Under the pieces are notes generated by a model. It ran no database searches, had not been told where the DNA came from, and was given only the letters and a program-made list of their open reading frames with translations. From positions 29,071-93,070 of the forward strand of contig CAYUMU010000014.1 of NCBI GenBank assembly GCA_964445985.1: a stretch of 64,000 nt of DNA, read 5' to 3'. The DNA comes from CAYUMU01 sp964445985. GTDB taxonomy: Bacteria; Planctomycetota; Planctomycetia; Pirellulales; S012-138. A program made the position numbers and the translations under genes. Shown piece after piece: positions 33,345 to 42,869 of this stretch (its first letter is position 1; each line of letters opens with the position of its first letter).

Positions 33345-36300
33345 TTAGGCCTGCCATTTCCGTACGTGATCGACCAGGTGCAGCACCTCCAAGCGTTTTT
33401 TCTCGAACAGGGCAAACACCAACAAAATAGCCACTCCCAGCACGATGCCCGAGGCGTACCACACCCAGGTTTGCTGCAAATCGACGGCCGCGTACCAGAC
33501 CATCGTGCCCAAGGCCAACAGCAAGAACGACGTTCCCAGATAGAGAAAACCTCGCACCTGCAGAGCAATGCCGGCGAAGATTCCCAGCACGGAAAGGCCG
33601 CCCAGCACCAGCGGCAGCCAGGGGGCCTCGGCCACGCCGTTCAAAAATACGTCGGCCGTGGAAGAAACATAGATCGCCAGCGAGGCCGCGTATCGCAGCG
33701 CCGCGGCCTGGCCCGCGTCCAACTGCTTGCGATTCCAATGGCCGGCCGCTAACAGGCAGAGCGCGGGCGGAATCAGCCACAACTGCGGATGCTGGGCGAT
33801 TCCCCAGTTTTCGGTGCCATGCAGCCAGAACCACAGCGCGCCGTTCGCGGCCACGGTGGCGGCAATTCCATAGGCGAACGATTTCCGCAGGACCGAACAG
33901 CCGGCATACAAGCTGCCCGCGGCCAGCAGCACCAGGCCAAAATCGGCCTGGCTGGGCGCCGCCCAAAAGGCGAGCACGGTGAGCAGCGGGAGCAGAGCCC
34001 CCGTGCGTTCGAGCGGCTCGGCCAGCACGTTTCGCTGCTGCCGGCGGAAGATTTCCGCCAAACTCAGCCCGGCAAATGCCACCGCCATGGCGACCAAGGG
34101 CCAATATCGGCTGAAGAAGCCGGTGAACAGCCAGGGCATGGTGACGCGCACGTGCATCAAGAGGATCGCCAGCAGCCCTTCGGCCGCGTACACGTACCCC
34201 ATTCGCTGCCGCTCAGGCCAGTTGAAGGGGTCGCGGCCCGGAACCACGGCGGCCACGATGGCGGCAGCAGCCAGCCCGGCCAACACGGCCATCACAATCG
34301 CAATTCCGCCAGGCCCTAGCGGCGGAACTTCGCCCCCGAGGAACGCTCGCACTTCGGCTTCCAGCACCAGAAACAGGGCCACGGCGGCCGACCCGAGCAG
34401 CCAGGGGAGCAGTTTTCGCGCGGCGGGTGTCCACGCTGCCAGCTTCGGCAAGAACTTGCCAAACCCCAGGCCGTATAACAGGCTCACCACTCCCAGCGAA
34501 ACCATCGCGGCCAGCGACCGCTGCAGGAGGATTTCACCGGGCTCGGGAAGTGGCTGCACGCTCCAGCCCAGGGCCAACGCCCCGGCGGCGAAGAGTGCCA
34601 AGGCGTGTGGCTGCAAATCGGCCCACGGCTTGCGACGTGACAAGAGTCCCAAAGTGACCGCCTGGACCAGGCCTGCCTGGGCGGCGATTACCCGCTCGGT
34701 AAAGCTGTTGAACGTGAGCGATATGCCGATGGCGGCCAGAACAACCACCGTGGCCATGATCTGATTGACGCCAATCAACCAGATGGGCGCTCCTTTTTGG
34801 AGGAACCGGCTGCCAACATAGCTGCTCGCCAGAGCGTAGCTGCCGACAAAAATCACCCCCAGCCAAAGCTGCATGCGCGGCGGCTGATCCAGGCTATCGA
34901 TCACCAAGGCCAGTCCCACCAGGCCCAGCAAGTACAGGCCCACGCCGGCGTGTCGACTCGCGCGATTCCACAGACCGGCGGCCAACGCCCAAGCGGCAGC
35001 GGCGAAGGTTCCCCAGACGTAAACCGCCCCCGGTCCCGCTGGCGTTCCGAAGGCATCGCCCTTGAGCCCTAGCAAGGCAAAGTAAGCCGTGATGGCCAGC
35101 CCCAGCCAACCGGCCTCGGCGTGCAAATGGGGTACGTCATCCCGGAATCGGCTCCCCCGTCGGGCGGTCATCAGCGCCCAAACCACGGCCGGCGCGCACA
35201 GGGCCATGCTGTTCACGGCCAACAGTTGCAACCAGGTTTCGCTCGACCAATCTAAGATAAAAGGCGTGGTTTGCACCCAGGCCAGCATGACCGCCAGGTT
35301 GAACAGCGCGCCGCTCAGGTACACGTACTTGTGCCGCTGCACCGTGGCGGCAATCGTGGCGGCCAACGCCGCCAGCAGCAACAGGGCCGCCACGGCCCAA
35401 GCGGGCACGGGATCGTCGAGCCAACTTCGTAATGACCATAAGGTGGCCAGGATCAGCATGGCCACGGCTGCCGATTTCGCCACCATTGCGCGAAAATGGC
35501 GGCCTGCCAGCGATCGCTGTGCTTCCAGATTGGGGGGATCCACACCTTCGGCCAAAGGCAGGTAGGCCCCAGCGAAAGTGAACCGCAACCAGAGCATCCG
35601 CAGCCCCAGTGCCCAGGCGGTGGCGACCAGCACCATTTGCACGGTGTGGAAGGTGAACCAGTTGCCGACATCCCAGTGCCGCATGGCAAACGCCGCCAGG
35701 AAACCGACTTCCACCAATCCCAGCACCGCCAGATGAAAGGCGATGGGCCTGCGCGAACGCATCCACAACCAGGCCATCGCCGCCAACGCCAACGCGGCCG
35801 CCGACCAGGCCCAACCGCCGGTCAACGCCACCGGCCATTGCAATACCTTGTCTGGCCACAGGTAGAGTGCCCCTAGTCGGGGTCCGAGCACCGCGGCGAG
35901 AATGGTGAGTGGCAGCGCGGTATAAGTGAGTTGCAGCCACGAAACCGGCCGCAGTTCAGACACTTCTTGCCGTACTCCCCAGGCCACCGTGGTCCAACCC
36001 CAAGCGTAAACGGCCGCCACCAGCGCGTTGAGATAGGCCACCTTCAACCACATTTCGGCCGGCACTCCCAGGCCCTTGATGGTCAATAAATAACCCGCGG
36101 TGCCGCACAGATTGAGGGCCAGCCCTCCAATGAACGCAAAGCCGGCCGACCGCTCGCGGAGGGCGCAGCCCACCAAGGTGGCGGCGATCAACAGGGCCGG
36201 AGTGACGTAGGAAACCGCGAGGCCGGCCGTGGCAAAGAACGAAGCGGGGTTGGGCCCGGTGATGGGATTGGATTGCAGCGCCTGCGAGATCCAGGTGATA

Positions 36301-39300
36301 CCAACAATGACGGCCGGGGAAACTCCCAGGATGAAGATCAACAGCGCGATCGGTCCTGCCCAGGTTGCCGATTCGTGGTTCTCAACTTCCGCGGAGCTTG
36401 CCGATTGCAATGTGGTTGTTTGGCCTGCGGCGGCGTGCCGCAGCAGCCAACTGCCTGCGAGTAGCGCAACGGCAATAAGGGCCGCCAGCCAGGCTAGCAT
36501 TGTGGCGTCGGACAGCCAGGCAGCGAGGAGCGGCGGGGTGGGAAATCGTTGCACCGCGGCGGCGCCCACAAAGGCCACCATCGCCGCCAGCGGCAGCAAA
36601 GCCATGCCGTAGGCCACCGCGGTGGCGCCCTTCCACACGAGGCTGGGATGGGCGCTTGTGTAGCGGTTGTAGCCGCGCCAACCTAAAGGAGAACAGCAGC
36701 GGGCCAGCCAGGTTCGATTCCAAATGCCCAACGTCAAGAAAAGCAGTACCGCGGCGCTCGACCAACGCAGGGCGGAGGCCACCGCCACGTCGGCTTCCCA
36801 GAAACTGGCCGCGAGCGGCGCGGCCAATCCCACCACGGCAACGAACGCCCAGATGCGCCAGGCCGAGAAGCGTTCCCACAAGCCGGCAAGCAACCAGGCT
36901 GCCACGGTGGCTAACAGGATCCAACTGGCGCTGCTGGTTGCGGCCGCGTGCGGCACGCCCAATACTTCAAAATGCTGCACATCGGCCACGATTCGCCCCG
37001 TGGGTGATTGCCCTGCGAGGCTGGCCGACAAGGCTCGCGGCGCCAATTCTTGGGCAGCGCCCGGCAGCGCGGCGTAGCCTGCCACCACGCTGGCGACGAG
37101 CAGTACGCCGACCCCCAACACATGGTCGGGCTGCCAACGCGCGGAAGCCAGAACGAGTCGAACTTGCTGCCGCACCCACGTTTGCCAGGGTGAAACCGCC
37201 GCGCCGGCAACAAACTGGGGGCGTCGAGCTCGCGCCCTTCGCAGCATGACGCGCAGCAGCACCCAGCCCAAACAATACAGTCCCACCGCGATGCCCAGGG
37301 CTTGGAGCATGCGCATTTCCAACCAAGGTCGGGGCGAGGCCAGATACCACGGAGTCGTGCTCGCCGAGGCGGCCACGTGAAACACCACGGTCAATGCCAG
37401 CAACCATTGGAACGTCAACCAGAATGGCCAGGAAGCCTGATACAGGGCGAGCACCAACCAGATAACCGCCAACGGACCGATGTAGGCCGAGGATGTGGTC
37501 AGCGGCTGGGTGCAGGCCACGTACCCCCAAAGTCCGAAAGAGATGACGTTCGCCACCAAGGCCGCATCGGCCAGCGTTTCGCCTAAATAGTGCAAGTTGC
37601 CGTGACGGCGGGCCGCCAATTTTACCCCGATCGCCAGGGCCAAACTCAGCAAGGCAAAGGTCAGCGTGGCGGCCAGCCAGGGCTCCTGGAATACCAGCCA
37701 GCCGCGGCCGTGGAACACCAGCCCCTCGGCGATGGCGGCGAATAGCAACAGAGCGCCGGCCTGGGCCAAACCTCGGCAGACGCCGATTCCCAGCCGCGAT
37801 ACGACCGGCTGAAACTGCATGCCGCCCAGCAGATATAAGCCTGCGTAGGCCGCCAGCCAGATCCCAAGTCCTGCCGGATGAATCGCTTGCAGCGGACCTT
37901 GCACCAGTAGCAACAGTGGCCCCAGCACGAGGGCGGCCAAGGCCCAATGCGCGTAGGGTCGCGATGCATCGCCGGCTGGACCGGCATGCTTGCCGCTATC
38001 GTCCGCGGAGTTTCGTCGCCCCCCTTGGCCTGCGCCCGCGGAAATCAGGCCCATGAGCAGCGTGAGCCAGAACAGCGCGTAGCCCGATTCCAGGGAGAAC
38101 AACTGCCGCGGCAACTCGTTGCCGCCCGCTTGGCTGAACCAGGCCAGGTTGCCGGCCATCAAGTGATGGCTGATCAGACCGGCCAGGAAGAGGCAGCCCG
38201 CTGCCGCGTAATGCAGCCAAGGCAAACGCCATCGCCAGGCCAAGATGGTGAGCGCCACGATGTTGAGCAGAGCGGTCGGCAACAGCATCGCCGGATGCGG
38301 CCAGGCCAGGCTCACGCAATACAGATTGCCCACCGCCGCCGCGAGCGTTAGCACGGTGCCTACGACACGCAGGCTGGCAAGCTCGCGCGATCGAATCTGC
38401 CCGAGCCGCATGCCAACCAGTAGCGTTGGAAAGCACAACAGCGTTAGCAGCGGCGACAATCGCGCGGCCGCCAGCGACATGCCCACGGCCGTCATGCCGC
38501 CCCAGCGGTAAAGGGTTAAACCAAGCGTTACGATCGTTGCGAAGGTGACCAGGCCGAGGATTCGCAACCCTCTGCGAGCGTTGGCCTCGCTGAGGGATTG
38601 ATCGGCGGTGGCACGGCTCCATGCGACTGGCCCCGCCGCCGCCGCCGAAATCAAGGCGCCTACCAGCAGGTACATGGATGCGGCCGAAACGCCGGACGTG
38701 ACCCAGCGGCCCAAAAACAATTGAATGGCGCAAGGGACGAGCACGCCGGCCACCAGCAACAAAACGAGCCGGCCGCCCCCCGTTGATTCGTGGGGTTCGG
38801 TATCGGCAACCTGCGATCCAACCAGATGCCCTCCTGCCATCCACAGCAGCCAGCCAAAAAGCAGCAGGGAAGCGGCTTCGCCCAGTAGCAGCAGAGGGCT
38901 GGCCGTGGCTGCCCCTTGGCTCATGGCCGCGATCGCCAGAAAATTGAGCGGCACCAGCAGCGAGGCAATCACCAAAATGCCGCGGCTGGTGGTGGGCAGT
39001 TTCCAGTGCCGCTGTACATAGTTGCCCAGCCCAAACAGAGCGGCCGTTACGCCGTTGAAGACCACGAACTTGAGCCAAGGCCGCTCGGCGATGGCCCCCC
39101 AGAAGCTAATCACCAGGGCGATCGAACAACTGACGATCAACAGCCCGCCGATCAATTCGCCCCAGCGCACGTTGCGCTCTTCCATGAAGGCGGCCAGCCA
39201 TTGCCAAGGTTGCGCGTTCGAGGGCGTGTTGGGCTTGGTCGCCGCGGTGTTGGTTGCTGCCGCTTGCTCTTGGCGATGTCGCTCGCCGCTTTCGGCGTAT

Positions 39301-39884
39301 CGTTGTGCCCGCTCTGGGATGGGCGCTGGCTCCCTCGTGGGCAATAGGATCGGTTGCTCCGCCCCCAGCCTTCCTTCCACGACCTCTTCGTCCACGGCGT
39401 CAACTGGCGGTTCTTCTGCATAATCCGCTTGGGGGGGACGCGCCCCGTAAGCGTTGGCAGGTTCGTCCACGGGCGGCGCGATGCGCCCGATCACCGCGGC
39501 CATCGCTGGCCGAGCCTCGACCGGAATGGGTTCTCCCGCGACTGGTTGTGCGCGATTCGCCGGCGAAAAGCCTGGTTGCAGCCGGGCTTGCTCCTGCTCG
39601 ACGGCGCCCAGCAATCGCTGCCGAACGTCGGCCGCCAACCAGCCCTGTTGGGCGAGCCGCCAGACCTGCCCGGATAGGGCCGAGAGGGCGTGGGCTTGCG
39701 CGTCTTCGCGACTTCCCAAGCCGGTCCAGCCGCAACTATCGCATCGCCCGTGTTGCCACCGCAACTGGTTGCACATGGGGCACCGGCCCTGGGGCGTGGA
39801 ACCTGCGCGCAGCGATCTCCCCACCAGCAGGCCCACTGCCAGCCCGACCAACACCATCAACAGCATCAACAGCCCCGCGAACAT
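33345..39884 (-). CDS. Giant polytopic membrane protein, 2179 residues
   Basis: One uninterrupted frame of 6540 bp. The protein starts with a membrane helix (MFAGLLMLLMVLVGLAVGLL) and a zinc ribbon (CPMCNQLRWQHGRCDSCGW). A soluble Glu/Arg/Pro-rich section (about 60-235) follows. From about 245 to the end come dozens of transmembrane segments separated by short loops, rich in Trp, Gly, Ala and Leu. The chain ends with a short basic tail (FEKKRLEVLHLVDHVRKWQA). No catalytic motif, ATP-binding site or secretion-system signature is visible. Repeated blocks such as WLLxxLA...GxxLYLLG suggest internal duplication. Giant membrane proteins of this kind occur in planctomycetes, without known function. 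Frame integrity over 6.5 kb shows that it is under selection. Confidence 0.88.
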   Translation of the reverse strand: MFAGLLMLLMVLVGLAVGLLVGRSLRAGSTPQGRCPMCNQLRWQHGRCDSCGWTGLGSREDAQAHALSALSGQVWRLAQQGWLAADVRQRLLGAVEQEQARLQPGFSPANRAQPVAGEPIPVEARPAMAAVIGRIAPPVDEPANAYGARPPQADYAEEPPVDAVDEEVVEGRLGAEQPILLPTREPAPIPERAQRYAESGERHRQEQAAATNTAATKPNTPSNAQPWQWLAAFMEERNVRWGELIGGLLIVSCSIALVISFWGAIAERPWLKFVVFNGVTAALFGLGNYVQRHWKLPTTSRGILVIASLLVPLNFLAIAAMSQGAATASPLLLLGEAASLLLFGWLLWMAGGHLVGSQVADTEPHESTGGGRLVLLLVAGVLVPCAIQLFLGRWVTSGVSAASMYLLVGALISAAAAGPVAWSRATADQSLSEANARRGLRILGLVTFATIVTLGLTLYRWGGMTAVGMSLAAARLSPLLTLLCFPTLLVGMRLGQIRSRELASLRVVGTVLTLAAAVGNLYCVSLAWPHPAMLLPTALLNIVALTILAWRWRLPWLHYAAAGCLFLAGLISHHLMAGNLAWFSQAGGNELPRQLFSLESGYALFWLTLLMGLISAGAGQGGRRNSADDSGKHAGPAGDASRPYAHWALAALVLGPLLLLVQGPLQAIHPAGLGIWLAAYAGLYLLGGMQFQPVVSRLGIGVCRGLAQAGALLLFAAIAEGLVFHGRGWLVFQEPWLAATLTFALLSLALAIGVKLAARRHGNLHYLGETLADAALVANVISFGLWGYVACTQPLTTSSAYIGPLAVIWLVLALYQASWPFWLTFQWLLALTVVFHVAASASTTPWYLASPRPWLEMRMLQALGIAVGLYCLGWVLLRVMLRRARARRPQFVAGAAVSPWQTWVRQQVRLVLASARWQPDHVLGVGVLLVASVVAGYAALPGAAQELAPRALSASLAGQSPTGRIVADVQHFEVLGVPHAAATSSASWILLATVAAWLLAGLWERFSAWRIWAFVAVVGLAAPLAASFWEADVAVASALRWSSAAVLLFLTLGIWNRTWLARCCSPLGWRGYNRYTSAHPSLVWKGATAVAYGMALLPLAAMVAFVGAAAVQRFPTPPLLAAWLSDATMLAWLAALIAVALLAGSWLLRHAAAGQTTTLQSASSAEVENHESATWAGPIALLIFILGVSPAVIVGITWISQALQSNPITGPNPASFFATAGLAVSYVTPALLIAATLVGCALRERSAGFAFIGGLALNLCGTAGYLLTIKGLGVPAEMWLKVAYLNALVAAVYAWGWTTVAWGVRQEVSELRPVSWLQLTYTALPLTILAAVLGPRLGALYLWPDKVLQWPVALTGGWAWSAAALALAAMAWLWMRSRRPIAFHLAVLGLVEVGFLAAFAMRHWDVGNWFTFHTVQMVLVATAWALGLRMLWLRFTFAGAYLPLAEGVDPPNLEAQRSLAGRHFRAMVAKSAAVAMLILATLWSLRSWLDDPVPAWAVAALLLLAALAATIAATVQRHKYVYLSGALFNLAVMLAWVQTTPFILDWSSETWLQLLAVNSMALCAPAVVWALMTARRGSRFRDDVPHLHAEAGWLGLAITAYFALLGLKGDAFGTPAGPGAVYVWGTFAAAAWALAAGLWNRASRHAGVGLYLLGLVGLALVIDSLDQPPRMQLWLGVIFVGSYALASSYVGSRFLQKGAPIWLIGVNQIMATVVVLAAIGISLTFNSFTERVIAAQAGLVQAVTLGLLSRRKPWADLQPHALALFAAGALALGWSVQPLPEPGEILLQRSLAAMVSLGVVSLLYGLGFGKFLPKLAAWTPAARKLLPWLLGSAAVALFLVLEAEVRAFLGGEVPPLGPGGIAIVMAVLAGLAAAAIVAAVVPGRDPFNWPERQRMGYVYAAEGLLAILLMHVRVTMPWLFTGFFSRYWPLVAMAVAFAGLSLAEIFRRQQRNVLAEPLERTGALLPLLTVLAFWAAPSQADFGLVLLAAGSLYAGCSVLRKSFAYGIAATVAANGALWFWLHGTENWGIAQHPQLWLIPPALCLLAAGHWNRKQLDAGQAAALRYAASLAIYVSSTADVFLNGVAEAPWLPLVLGGLSVLGIFAGIALQVRGFLYLGTSFLLLALGTMVWYAAVDLQQTWVWYASGIVLGVAILLVFALFEKKRLEVLHLVDHVRKWQA

Positions 39885-39985
39885 GCCGACTCTCCCGCGC
39901 GAATACGCGTTGGCAGCGAAGTGATCTGCTGGCTAAGGCGGGAACCGTTGGCCGATATAACGTGCCCCCCAGGCCATGTTTTAGG

Positions 39986-41269
39986 CTATTTGCCCACGCA
40001 ATGCAGATACTTGTCGCTGCGAATCAGCAGTTGGCCATCGTGGGCCACGGCGCAGGCGTTGGCCCGGCTTTCATCGCTCTCGAACTTGTTGACGGCGATC
40101 AGCTCAAACTCAGGCTTGGCCGCCACCACAAAGGCGCCGTCGTGCTGGCTCACGTAGTAGAGCCTGCCGTCGGCCAGCAGAACCGAAGAGTAGACGGTGC
40201 CAGGCCGAGGTTCCACGCGTTCTTGGTAAACCACCTTGCCGGTCGCGGCATCGAGGCAGTTGGCCACGCCGCTCCGTTCGTGCATCCAGTAGAGGTGCCC
40301 GTTGTGGTAGACCGGCGAAACCACGTTCGATCCAGCGCCCACCTTCCACAGCAGGTGGGTTTTGGTGACGTTGCCCCGTCCGCCCGCCTTGACCGCCAGG
40401 GCAGTATTCTTCCGGCCGCCAATGGCATACACCACGCCGTCATTCGCGACGACGCTGGGGCAAACGTATCCGCCATCGGGGATGCCTTCGCACTCCCAGA
40501 GCTTTTCGCCGGTCTTGGGGTTCAAGCCCAGCACCTGTTCGGGTAGGCATAGCACCACCTCGGTTTCGCCGCCGGGCACTTGAACCAGCAGGGGCGTATT
40601 CCACGAGCCGCGAATGCCATCAGCGTGCCAGACTTGCTTGCCAGTGGTTTTATCCAGGGCAACCAGCATTCGGCTTTCGATGCTGGCGTTCACGAGTAGC
40701 AGGTTTTCAAACAGCACCAACGAAGTTGCCGATCCCCAACTGTTGTCGCCGTCGCCTACCGAAGTCTTCCAGAGTTCGGCCCCATCTTTGGGATCGAGGC
40801 ACAGCACGCCATGCCGGCCAAAGAACACGAACAGCCGCTCACCGTCGGTGGTGCAGGTGCTGGTGCTATAGCCGTGGCGGGCGCCGTTCCCCTGGTATTT
40901 GGGCTCTTTGCCGTCGGTGGCGTAAGACTTTTGCCAAAGGATTTTGCCGTCGCCGCGATCCACGCACACCACATGGCGAGCCAGATCTTCGGGCTTGCCC
41001 GGATCCGTCTCATCCAAGCCATAGCCGGTATAGCAGGTGAGGAAAATGCGATCGCCAAGCACAATCGGGCTGCTGCTGCCGCCGCCAGGCAATTCGGTTC
41101 GCCAGGCCAGGTTTTGCGTGTCGGACCATTCGGTGGGCAGGCCTTTTTCGCTGCTAACACCTTGGCCGGCTTCGCCGCGGAACCGCACGACATCGTCGGC
41201 GAGAAGGCCCGAATCGATCAGCCAAACGGCGAACATGGCAAGCGACAACTTCAGGGCGACGTGAATCAT
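39986..41269 (-). CDS. Secreted PQQ-like beta-propeller protein
   Basis: The 427-residue protein has an N-terminal signal (MIHVALKLSLAMFAVWLIDSGLLA). Repeated propeller blades follow: WRTELPGGGSSSPIVLGDRIFL, VVCVDRGDGKILWQK, LCLDPKDGAELWKTS, VALDKTTGKQVWHADG, LGLNPKTGEKLWECEG, NCLDAATGKVVYQERV. The A/D-x-x-(T/D)GKxxW pattern is that of PQQ-dependent dehydrogenase/BamB-like repeats. The conserved catalytic residues of true alcohol dehydrogenases are not evident, so a structural or binding role is more likely. A second relative is encoded at 56181-57479. Confidence 0.88.
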   Translation of the reverse strand: MIHVALKLSLAMFAVWLIDSGLLADDVVRFRGEAGQGVSSEKGLPTEWSDTQNLAWRTELPGGGSSSPIVLGDRIFLTCYTGYGLDETDPGKPEDLARHVVCVDRGDGKILWQKSYATDGKEPKYQGNGARHGYSTSTCTTDGERLFVFFGRHGVLCLDPKDGAELWKTSVGDGDNSWGSATSLVLFENLLLVNASIESRMLVALDKTTGKQVWHADGIRGSWNTPLLVQVPGGETEVVLCLPEQVLGLNPKTGEKLWECEGIPDGGYVCPSVVANDGVVYAIGGRKNTALAVKAGGRGNVTKTHLLWKVGAGSNVVSPVYHNGHLYWMHERSGVANCLDAATGKVVYQERVEPRPGTVYSSVLLADGRLYYVSQHDGAFVVAAKPEFELIAVNKFESDESRANACAVAHDGQLLIRSDKYLHCVGK

Positions 41270-41662
41270 GGTGTGAATTCCAACCTTTGGTGTGAAAGGA
41301 GCAAGGTCGCTCGCCGCGGGTCTGGGCGAGGCGACTGCTTAATTGTAAATTTCTATCCGCACATGACTTGCGTTTTTTACACGGCCTTTCAAGCGGCGCG
41401 AACCGCCAGCGCAGGGGGGGCTCGCAACATGAGATGCGCGAACACCGCGACTTATTCAGCAAAACCTCGGGTTTTTTGGATTTTGTGGGGTTCAAACGGG
41501 CAATCGCCGTAGGCAAATCGGACCATGTTTCGCAATATCTGCTCACGCGGCCCCGCGCGGCTCGCCGTGACCGTCGTTATCTCCTGTGCCCATTCGCGGC
41601 CCCCAATACCGAATGTTGGCTACAATACTACCAGCAAAAAATCCAATAGCGGAACTTTTCGC
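41270..41662. other. Divergent intergenic region, no gene seen
   Basis: About 390 bp between two outward-facing secreted-protein genes. AT-rich patches near 41340 and 41460-41480 could hold promoters. No RNA gene or strong hairpin was seen. Confidence 0.45.
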
Positions 41663-42763
41663 ATGCTGTCATGCACGTTGCTGCTCGCCGGAACCCTTGT
41701 TCTTGCCACCCCGCCCAGCCAGGCAACCCCCATGAGTGAGCCCGACGCCAACCCTCGGGAGAACCCAGTTGACGCTGCTCGGCCCAATCTGCAATCGGCC
41801 ACGCTGGGCGGCAAGCAATTTTGGGGAGACGAGTTGGTGTTCCACGGCTGGCGCATCCAGCGGAATGTTTACACGGGGCATTGCCGATTGCTCGATGCCG
41901 AAGACGTTCGCCATACCTGGGGCAGCTTTGAAGCCTGCCAGGCGGAGCTGGCCCGAATTCGCGCTGAACAAAAACTGCCGCCGATGCGGGGTCGAGTGGT
42001 GCTTGTATTGCACGGGTTGATCCGCACCCGCTCGGCCATGTTGCCCCTGGCCGATTACCTGCAAGAACATTTGCCGACCGCAATCGAGGCGATTGCCAAC
42101 CAAACGACAGGCGCTGGCGAATTGCCAACCTCGGAGCCGGAGCCGCTCAAGGTGATTACCATCAGTTACCCCAGCACGCGGGCCGAAGTTGCCCGGCATG
42201 CGTCGGAGTTGGCCAGCGTGATCAAAAACCTGGGGCCCGAGGTCACGCGGATTGATTTTGTCGCTCACAGCCTGGGCAACATTGTTGTTCGTCATTACCT
42301 GGCCGATTGCCTGGCGGCCCAGGGGCGGATCGACCCCCGCTTGCATCGCATGGTGATGATCGCCCCGCCCAACCGAGGTTCGCTCCGAGCCATGGAGTGG
42401 TCGGACAATCCGCTCTTTAAATTGGCCATGGGTAGCGCTGGCCAGGAACTGTCGATCCGCTGGGAACAACTTCAGCAACATTTGGCCACGCCGCCCTTTC
42501 CGTTCGCCATCATCGCGGGCGCCAAGGGAGACGGCGTTGGCTGGAAGGACTACCTGCCCGGCGACGACGATGCCTGCGTGAGCGTGGCGACAACGAGACT
42601 GGCCGGCGCCGCGGACTTTACCACGGTGCCGGTAAAGCACACGTTTATTATGAATGACCGCCGGGTGCAGGAGTACACCGCTCGTTTTTTGGCGGCGGGC
42701 TACCTCAAGTCGCCCGATCAAATGTGCCCCGTCGTCGATGAAGGAAATAACTCAGAAAGATGA
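41663..42763 (+). CDS. Secreted alpha/beta hydrolase, lipase-like
   Basis: The 366-residue protein has a signal peptide (MLSCTLLLAGTLVLATPPSQA). The hydrolase core shows the oxyanion segment VVLVLHGLIRTRSAM and the nucleophile elbow FVAHSLGNIVVRHYL (Ser in AHSLG). Candidate acid and base positions lie in the PGDDDACVSV and VKHTFIMND regions, the latter supplying a His near the C-terminus. The pattern is that of triacylglycerol lipase/PGAP1-like hydrolases. ATG 41663 gives the signal peptide directly; longer extensions lack one. Confidence 0.85.
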   Translation: MLSCTLLLAGTLVLATPPSQATPMSEPDANPRENPVDAARPNLQSATLGGKQFWGDELVFHGWRIQRNVYTGHCRLLDAEDVRHTWGSFEACQAELARIRAEQKLPPMRGRVVLVLHGLIRTRSAMLPLADYLQEHLPTAIEAIANQTTGAGELPTSEPEPLKVITISYPSTRAEVARHASELASVIKNLGPEVTRIDFVAHSLGNIVVRHYLADCLAAQGRIDPRLHRMVMIAPPNRGSLRAMEWSDNPLFKLAMGSAGQELSIRWEQLQQHLATPPFPFAIIAGAKGDGVGWKDYLPGDDDACVSVATTRLAGAADFTTVPVKHTFIMNDRRVQEYTARFLAAGYLKSPDQMCPVVDEGNNSER

Positions 42764-42869
42764 AATCTTCTGGACTCGGTTTGGAGAGTCGGCGATAGTA
42801 AGCGGCAGCAGAGCGTCGGGCCAACTCAACACGGGATCCCATCGATAGCTCCGGGGGGGCAAGGCAGCC

